Shown here: positions 59,333-64,000 of the stretch, piece after piece
Position numbering within the stretch: position 1 is the stretch's first letter
Layout of the letters: every line of letters starts with the position of its first letter
Assembly (NCBI RefSeq): GCF_900100875.1
Contig: NZ_FNKQ01000002.1
Span: 558,001-622,000, forward strand
From: Halopelagius longus
GTDB lineage: Archaea; Halobacteriota; Halobacteria; Halobacteriales; Haloferacaceae
DNA length: 64,000 nt
Direction of reading: 5' to 3'
The notes under the pieces: generated by a model
The model's database searches: none
Told to the model about the DNA's origin: nothing
Seen by the model: only the letters and a program-made list of their open reading frames with translations
Position numbers and translations under genes: made by a program

Positions 59333-60680
59333 GTCGGATGACCGTCGAGGGCCGACGCTCGCCGCCCTCTCGGGGACCGACCGGGCCGTCTCGACGGCCA
59401 TCGGGTACGTCCTCACCCTGATCATCACGACCATGCTCGTCTCCGGACTCCTGTTCGCGTCCGGGCAGTTCGTCGAGGACGAACGGGAACAGGTCGTCCG
59501 CGAGGAGCTATCGACGCTCGCAGAGCAGTTGGCCGCGGGCGTCGCCGACGCGGACCGCCTCTCGTCGGGCGACGAGGCGGGAACCGTCCGCGTCGCCGTG
59601 GACCTGCCGACGCGCGTCGCCGGGAACGCGTACCTCGTCGAAGTGTCGAACGAATCGACGCCGCCCGACAAACCGAACAGAACCGTCGTCACCCTCTCGG
59701 ACACCGTCAGCGGCGTCTCCGCGTCGGTGACGGTTCCGACGGCCCGCGAGGCGGCCCCGAGGGCGGTGTCCGGCGGGCCCCTCGTCGTCGTCGTCCGCGA
59801 CGCCGACGGCGACGACGCGCGCGAGTTGGTGACGACGACGGAGTCGCTGTCGCCGGACGCGGCCGCCGCGTCCCTCGGACACGAGGAACTCGTGTACGTG
59901 ACGCCCTCGGGCGTCCTCACGTCGCTGTCGCCCGACGGGACGAAGACCCGGTACGACGCCGACGCCGTGACGGCGGTCGGACCGAAGGCGGTGGACTTCG
60001 ACGGCGACGGCCTCCGGGAGATTCCGTACGTCACCGCCGCCGGGCACGTCCGCCTCGTGGACGCGAACAACCGGACCCAGACGGTCGCGACGGGCGCGAA
60101 AACGTCGGAGACGACGCTCGCCGTCGGGACGTTCCGCGGCGAGACGAGCGTCTTCTACGCGAACGCCTCGGACGCCTCGCGAGTGTACCGCGCCTCGACG
60201 GCGAACCCGCCGCGGCGCGTCGAAACCGGGGGCGGCGGCGTCGCCGCGGACGCAGTCGCCGGACCCGCCGACTACGACGGCGACGCCGTCACCGACCTCG
60301 CCTACGTCGAGTCGTCCGAACTCAAGTACGTGAACCAGTCGGCGAACGCGACGGAGTCGACCGGCGTCGCCGTCGATTCCGACGGCGTCGGCGCGCCGCG
60401 TCGCCTGACGGCCACGGACCCCGCGGAGGTACCTGTCGTGAACACGAACAACCTACACATCGTCTACGAGAGCGGTATCAACGACACGCTGGTCACGGGC
60501 GGGGTCGAACCCGCCGCGGCGACCGGCGTCGACTGGCAGGGCGACTCGGCCCTCGAAGTCGTCTACGTCGATTCGAGCACGAACGAACTCCGCGTCGTCA
60601 CCCTCTCGGGGGCGTCGAACGCCGTTACGGACGGCGACGGGAACCGAATCGCGGTCGATACGGCCGCGGGGGTGGCCTGA
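59325..60680 (+). CDS. Pilin-like protein with FG-GAP-like calcium-loop repeats (4 of operon)
   Basis: A 451-residue protein. TDRAVSTAIGYVLTLIITTMLVSGLLFASG (in part) is a typical haloarchaeal pilin N-terminus with an SxxIGxVL-like core. A helical/beta part up to 190 follows. The C-terminal 260 residues hold three blade-like repeats with the loops DFDGDGLRE (residue 224), DYDGDAVTD (316) and DWQGDSALE (403), about 90 residues apart, each followed by a strand such as IPYVTAAGHVRLVD. These look like calcium-binding loops of beta-propellers of the FG-GAP/VCBS type, so it may be a tip adhesin. Its ATG overlaps the preceding stop. Confidence 0.75.
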   Translation: MRESDDRRGPTLAALSGTDRAVSTAIGYVLTLIITTMLVSGLLFASGQFVEDEREQVVREELSTLAEQLAAGVADADRLSSGDEAGTVRVAVDLPTRVAGNAYLVEVSNESTPPDKPNRTVVTLSDTVSGVSASVTVPTAREAAPRAVSGGPLVVVVRDADGDDARELVTTTESLSPDAAAASLGHEELVYVTPSGVLTSLSPDGTKTRYDADAVTAVGPKAVDFDGDGLREIPYVTAAGHVRLVDANNRTQTVATGAKTSETTLAVGTFRGETSVFYANASDASRVYRASTANPPRRVETGGGGVAADAVAGPADYDGDAVTDLAYVESSELKYVNQSANATESTGVAVDSDGVGAPRRLTATDPAEVPVVNTNNLHIVYESGINDTLVTGGVEPAAATGVDWQGDSALEVVYVDSSTNELRVVTLSGASNAVTDGDGNRIAVDTAAGVA

Positions 60681-60681
60681 G

Positions 60682-62136
60682 ATGGACCGCGCGCTGTCCT
60701 CCACCGTTGCCGTCGTCCTCCTCGTGGGGATGACCGTCACCGCCGCCGGACTGACCGTCGCGCTCGGTTCGACGGCAATCGACGGGACGACGCAGACGAC
60801 GGAACTCAGCCGGGCGGAACACGCGATGACGCTGTTCGACGCGCGGACGGCGATGGTCGGCCTCGGGGAGACGGGCGGCCAGTCCGTGACGCTCGGTCGC
60901 GCCTCCGGCGGGACGTACGAGGCGACGCCGAACACCGGCCGGATAGTCGTCAGACACAGGAACTACACGGGAACGTACGACGAGGAGTTGTACAACCGGT
61001 CGCTCGGCGAGGTGACGTACTCGAACGGCGACACCGTCGTCGCGTATCAGGGCGGCGGCGTCTGGCGGCACACCGACAACGGCACGGTGATGGTGTCGCC
61101 GCCGGAGTTCCACTACCGCGACGCGACGCTCACGTTGCCGGTCATCCGCGTCACGTCGGGAGACGCCTCGGGCGGGCCGTCCAGCGCGTTCGTAAAGCGG
61201 GAGAGCGAGACGCTCCGCGTCTACCCGAACCAGAGTGCGACGTACGAAGAGGGGTCGCTCCGCTACCACAACCCCGTCAGAAACGGGACCGTCTCGGTCG
61301 AGGTACAGAGCGTCTACTACCGGGGGTGGGCCGACTACTTCCGCGAACGGACGACGGGGAACGTCACCGTCGACCACTCGACGCGGACGGCCACCGTCGT
61401 CTTGGAGACGGTCGGACAGGTCGGAGACTTCGCGCTCCCCTCGAAGGGCGACGGCGTCGAGGTGCGCGGGAAGGCCGCCGGCCACTCGGTGGACCAGTTC
61501 GCCGTGGACATCGCGCAGTCGGGCGGGTCGTTCAACAACATGAAGTTCTCCTTCTACGCCGAGCAGGAGGGCCGCAAGTACGAGGTGCTCCTCCGCGTGG
61601 ACAAAGACCGCGGGAACTGCAACATAAAGAGCAGCGACACGCTCACGATGTGGGTTCTCTACGACGACCCGGACGACGGCAAGCCGAAGCACGCGTGGGT
61701 GAACGACAGCATCCCCGCGGACAGCGGTCCGATTCGCTTGGAGTGCGACGGGAAGGACACGCGCATCGTCGTCGATTACCTCACGGACGACACCACGCTC
61801 CGGATGGGCGACCCCTCGCTCCCCTCGAAGACGGGCCTCGCGTGGGACGACCCGAGTGCGAGTTCGGCGTCGTTCAACCACTCCGGGTACGACGGCGAGA
61901 ACAAGACCCACACCACCGGCAACTCCGAGACGGTCGGCAACCTCTCGCGTCACTACCTCACGGAGATGGGCTCGGACTTCAAACTGAAAGTGTACCACGG
62001 CGGCGGGTCCAGCGGTACCGCCCACGTGGACGGGAGCGGTTCGTCCGGTGCGCTGTACTACGACACCTCCACCGGGTCGCGGTACATCACCTACCTCCAC
62101 GTCACCGAGAACAACGTCAGCGTCCGGTTCCGCTGA
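60682..62136 (+). CDS. Pilin-like protein, large (5 of operon)
   Basis: A 484-residue protein. MDRALSSTVAVVLLVGMTVTAAGLTVALGS (in part) has no basic head beyond DR and begins directly with the ALSSTVAVVLLVG pilin-type helix. The outer part is about 450 residues of beta structure with HRNYTGTYDEELYNRSLGEVTYSNGDTVVAYQGGG (in part) and two cysteines near 312 and 352 (GNCNIKS; LECDGK). It resembles haloarchaeal DUF7289-like proteins with a pre-pilin start. It begins one base after the previous stop and ends the operon. Confidence 0.75.
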   Translation: MDRALSSTVAVVLLVGMTVTAAGLTVALGSTAIDGTTQTTELSRAEHAMTLFDARTAMVGLGETGGQSVTLGRASGGTYEATPNTGRIVVRHRNYTGTYDEELYNRSLGEVTYSNGDTVVAYQGGGVWRHTDNGTVMVSPPEFHYRDATLTLPVIRVTSGDASGGPSSAFVKRESETLRVYPNQSATYEEGSLRYHNPVRNGTVSVEVQSVYYRGWADYFRERTTGNVTVDHSTRTATVVLETVGQVGDFALPSKGDGVEVRGKAAGHSVDQFAVDIAQSGGSFNNMKFSFYAEQEGRKYEVLLRVDKDRGNCNIKSSDTLTMWVLYDDPDDGKPKHAWVNDSIPADSGPIRLECDGKDTRIVVDYLTDDTTLRMGDPSLPSKTGLAWDDPSASSASFNHSGYDGENKTHTTGNSETVGNLSRHYLTEMGSDFKLKVYHGGGSSGTAHVDGSGSSGALYYDTSTGSRYITYLHVTENNVSVRFR

Positions 62137-62182
62137 GTTCGACTGCGCTACCTTCCTCTCTCCGTTCGTTTCGAACGCCCCC

Positions 62183-62971
62183 TCACTCGAACGTCGTCGT
62201 GAGTTTCACGTAGACGAGGTGGAGTCGGCGCACGTCCGTCTTCGTGCAGGAGACGCGGCCCGGGTCGTCGCCGTCGGGCGCGGCCAGCGTCGTGCAGGAG
62301 AACCCCTCCGACTCGAAGTACTCGGCCCACGCCGGCGCGTACAGGGAGGTGACGTTCACCGTCACCTCGTCGAACCTCCCGGAGTCCGCGACGAGAACGT
62401 CGCGGGCGGACTGTTCGGTTCGGATGCGGACGGTCTGGGACCCCGCGACTACCGGCGACCCGCGCGGTTCGAGTTGTATCACCGTGAGCACCGTCCGGTC
62501 CTCGTCGAGGACGTTCGCCGGCGGGCGCACCATCCGCCCGTCGCCCACCTCGCCGTCGTCGCGGACCACCGCGCCGCCGACGTACCGGATGCGACCGGTC
62601 CCGCCCGCCTCGAAGGTGAGAGGCGAGAGCGTTATGTTCCCGGTGGTGAAGTCGCGGGCGGGGTCGGTCGATCCCGTGCGGTAGTCGCCCGTCACGTTGA
62701 TGCGAGCCACCCCCTCCGTTCGGAGCGACGCGTCGGCGAGTTTTATCTCCGTCCCGCGACTGGGCGCGCCGCGTTGGCTCACGTCCTCGACGTTGTCCGC
62801 GAACACGTCGAACGCCCGTTCGGCGTTGTTCAACCGTTCGTAGTCCCGCACGTCCGTGAGTTCCTGCGCCCCGACTGCGTACACGAGGGCGACGGACGTC
62901 ACGATGAGCGAGAAGATGAGGACGAAACTGATAGCCTCGCTGACGCCGCGCCGGTCGGTCCGGAGTTTCAC
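62183..62971 (-). CDS. Pilin-like protein, divergent orientation
   Basis: A 262-residue protein on the minus strand facing the pilus operon. KLRTDRRGVSEAISFVLIFSLIVTSVALVYAVG (in part) shows a short basic head and a helix beginning VSEAISFVL, close to the archaeal pilin form. The outer part has NAERAFDVFADNVEDVSQRG and two cysteines (FSCTTL; RVSCTK). GTG 62971 is the start; a minus-strand TATA-like CTTAATG at 62996-63002 lies 28 bases upstream, so it has its own leaderless promoter. Confidence 0.75.
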   Translation of the reverse strand: MKLRTDRRGVSEAISFVLIFSLIVTSVALVYAVGAQELTDVRDYERLNNAERAFDVFADNVEDVSQRGAPSRGTEIKLADASLRTEGVARINVTGDYRTGSTDPARDFTTGNITLSPLTFEAGGTGRIRYVGGAVVRDDGEVGDGRMVRPPANVLDEDRTVLTVIQLEPRGSPVVAGSQTVRIRTEQSARDVLVADSGRFDEVTVNVTSLYAPAWAEYFESEGFSCTTLAAPDGDDPGRVSCTKTDVRRLHLVYVKLTTTFE

Positions 62972-63070
62972 ATCTACGCCTTCCTCGGTACCCCCATTAA
63001 GTCTGCGTGTTAATTCGCCGATACGAGACAGTCGTAGCGTTTAGATATGTGTCACCCGACTATCTCGACT

Positions 63071-63361
63071 ATGTCGAACGCCCTCCTCGGTCGAGAGCTC
63101 TCCTCGGCCGCGAAAGTCTCGATCGCAGTCGCGCTCGTCGTCTCGCTCACGTACTCCGTCATCATCGCCGGACAGATTCTGCTGTGGTTCTACCTCCTCT
63201 TTCTCGTCGTCCTCCTCGTCCTCGGAGTGCGGGTGGTCTTCGCCTTCCTCCGACTCGTCGATGCGGTCGAACGCATCGCCGACGCGTTGGAGCGAATGGA
63301 CGCGGAGACGACCGAACGCATCGCCGACGCGTTAGATGAGACGAACCGCGACTCGCGGTGA
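63071..63361 (+). CDS. Small membrane protein with two spans and charged helix
   Basis: A 96-residue protein. After SNALLGRELSSAAK come two hydrophobic stretches (VSIAVALVVSLTYSVIIAGQI and LLWFYLLFLVVLLVLGVRVVFAFL, in part) and a charged amphipathic helix (VDAVERIADALERMDAETTERIADALDE) holding the internal repeat ERIADALxxxDxETT. ATG 63071 has a TATA-like TTTAGATA at 63038-63045 about 29 bases ahead. No family is recognised. Confidence 0.65.
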   Translation: MSNALLGRELSSAAKVSIAVALVVSLTYSVIIAGQILLWFYLLFLVVLLVLGVRVVFAFLRLVDAVERIADALERMDAETTERIADALDETNRDSR

Positions 63362-63383
63362 ACGCTCGACCCCGACGTAGCCG

Positions 63384-64000
63384 TCACTCCGGTCCCGACG
63401 CGCCCTCGCGCGTCCCCGTCTCCGTTCCGTCGGCACCGAAGTCGATGACCGCGAGGAACGCCCGCACCGCGTCGGTGAAAAAGTCCGGGTCGTCGAGGTT
63501 CGAGGCGTGCCCCGCGCCGGGCACCTCCCGGACGGTGACGCGCGGAATCTCGGCCGCCATCTTCGCCGCGTGCCGCCGGACGAACGACGGTTCGAACTCG
63601 CCGTACAGGACCAGCGTCGGGGCGGCGACGGCCGAGTAGTCCACCGTCGTCTCGTGGAAGGCGGCGACGGCGCGGACCACCTTGGCGAACTCCGCCGTCT
63701 CCATCTTCGGCCCCTCGGCCCGCAGGCTCTCTATCCGCCCGTAGTCGCCGCTGACCCCCTTCGAGAAGCGTTCGTGGAGCCACACCATCGCTCGCTCCAC
63801 CCGTTCGTAACCGACGAGTCGGACGAACGGGACGGTGGCCCGAAGCATCGCCGAGCGCTGAAGCCACTCGCGCCGGTCGAACAACTCCGGCGTGAACGTG
63901 TCGGCGAGCACCAGACCGGCCACCTCGTCGGGGTGGGCGGCGGCGTACACCTGCGCGATGCATCCGCCCATCGAGAGCCCGCAGACGACGGGCCGGTCGA
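63384..64000 (-). CDS. Alpha/beta hydrolase (5' end outside the window)
   Basis: The frame is open to the window edge. The last-seen N-terminal part reads VVCGLSMGGCIAQVYA, holding the nucleophile elbow GxSxG (serine in GLSMG). The cap region and YSAVAAPTLVLYGEFEPSFVRRHAAKMAAEIPR hold the conserved acid (Glu in GEFE), and VPGAGHASNLDDPDFFTDAVRAFL holds the catalytic histidine. It is an esterase/lipase-type enzyme of the 260-280 residue class; the substrate is unknown. The first roughly 80 residues are missing. Confidence 0.88.
   Translation of the reverse strand, partial: DRPVVCGLSMGGCIAQVYAAAHPDEVAGLVLADTFTPELFDRREWLQRSAMLRATVPFVRLVGYERVERAMVWLHERFSKGVSGDYGRIESLRAEGPKMETAEFAKVVRAVAAFHETTVDYSAVAAPTLVLYGEFEPSFVRRHAAKMAAEIPRVTVREVPGAGHASNLDDPDFFTDAVRAFLAVIDFGADGTETGTREGASGPE

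Noticed and set aside
1-64000. Insertion sequences, integrases, toxin-antitoxin pairs, defence systems
   Set aside because: I searched the translated genes for transposase, recombinase, restriction, Cas, and toxin motifs and found none; base composition is even except for short AT-rich promoter patches.

Overview
The window is chromosomal DNA of a haloarchaeon, probably from the Haloferax/Halogeometricum side of the class. The evidence is high GC, strongly acidic proteins, twin-arginine lipoproteins, archaeal TATA elements about 26 bp before many start codons (often leaderless), and archaeal informational genes (TFE, Rnp4, aTrm56, AbrB-PhoU, bacterio-opsin-activator-type HTH). I see no insertion sequence, CRISPR array or rRNA. 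Apart from a possible recombination scar beside tRNA-Arg it reads as core genome.

Layout. 1-9.4 kb: the end of an archaellum FlaD/E-like gene, an actin-like (salactin/volactin type) ATPase, a PfkB sugar kinase with a sugar isomerase, a large PAS histidine kinase, an acyl-CoA dehydrogenase, a universal stress protein and a RIO-type kinase. 9.4-17.8 kb: an amino-acid locus made of a branched-chain-type ABC importer operon, proline dehydrogenase, an HTH regulator and a glutamate-semialdehyde dehydrogenase; two nearly identical 14-bp palindromes sit in its two promoter regions. 17.8-18.1 kb: no protein gene but a chain of strong hairpins behind a good minus-strand promoter, my best candidate for an undescribed structured RNA. 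18-28 kb: small haloarchaeal proteins, a two-domain LEA/WHy protein, a PhoU-type regulator, a NAD-kinase-like protein, a CinA-type protein, a GDPD, and a TFE-DUF2110-DUF5803 operon whose TFE has lost most zinc ligands. 28-33 kb: a Tat lipoprotein, an MscS channel and an 894-residue repeat-built surface protein.

33-46 kb: an aTrm56 methylase, an epimerase, an APC transporter fused to UspA domains, a glutamate-cysteine ligase, a CPBP protease, DUF2797, two GT4 glycosyltransferases, an rnp4-yhbY-mscS operon, an HD hydrolase, a peroxiredoxin and TatA. 46-51 kb: tRNA-Arg(CCT) with a copy of its 3' part 100 bp away, a sensor kinase, a lipoprotein and a methyl-accepting transducer. 51.7-62.1 kb: one tightly packed operon for a type IV-pilus-like machine, with an extended PilB-type ATPase, a PilC-type membrane platform and five pilin-like proteins, one carrying FG-GAP-like calcium-loop repeats; a sixth pilin-like gene faces it. 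The window ends inside an alpha/beta hydrolase gene.

Functional links: proline and branched-chain amino-acid uptake and breakdown look co-regulated; the pilus operon, the surface repeat protein, the chemotaxis transducer, the FlaD/E end and the actin-like protein together suggest a surface, motility and shape theme. All functions are read from sequence motifs; no database search was possible.
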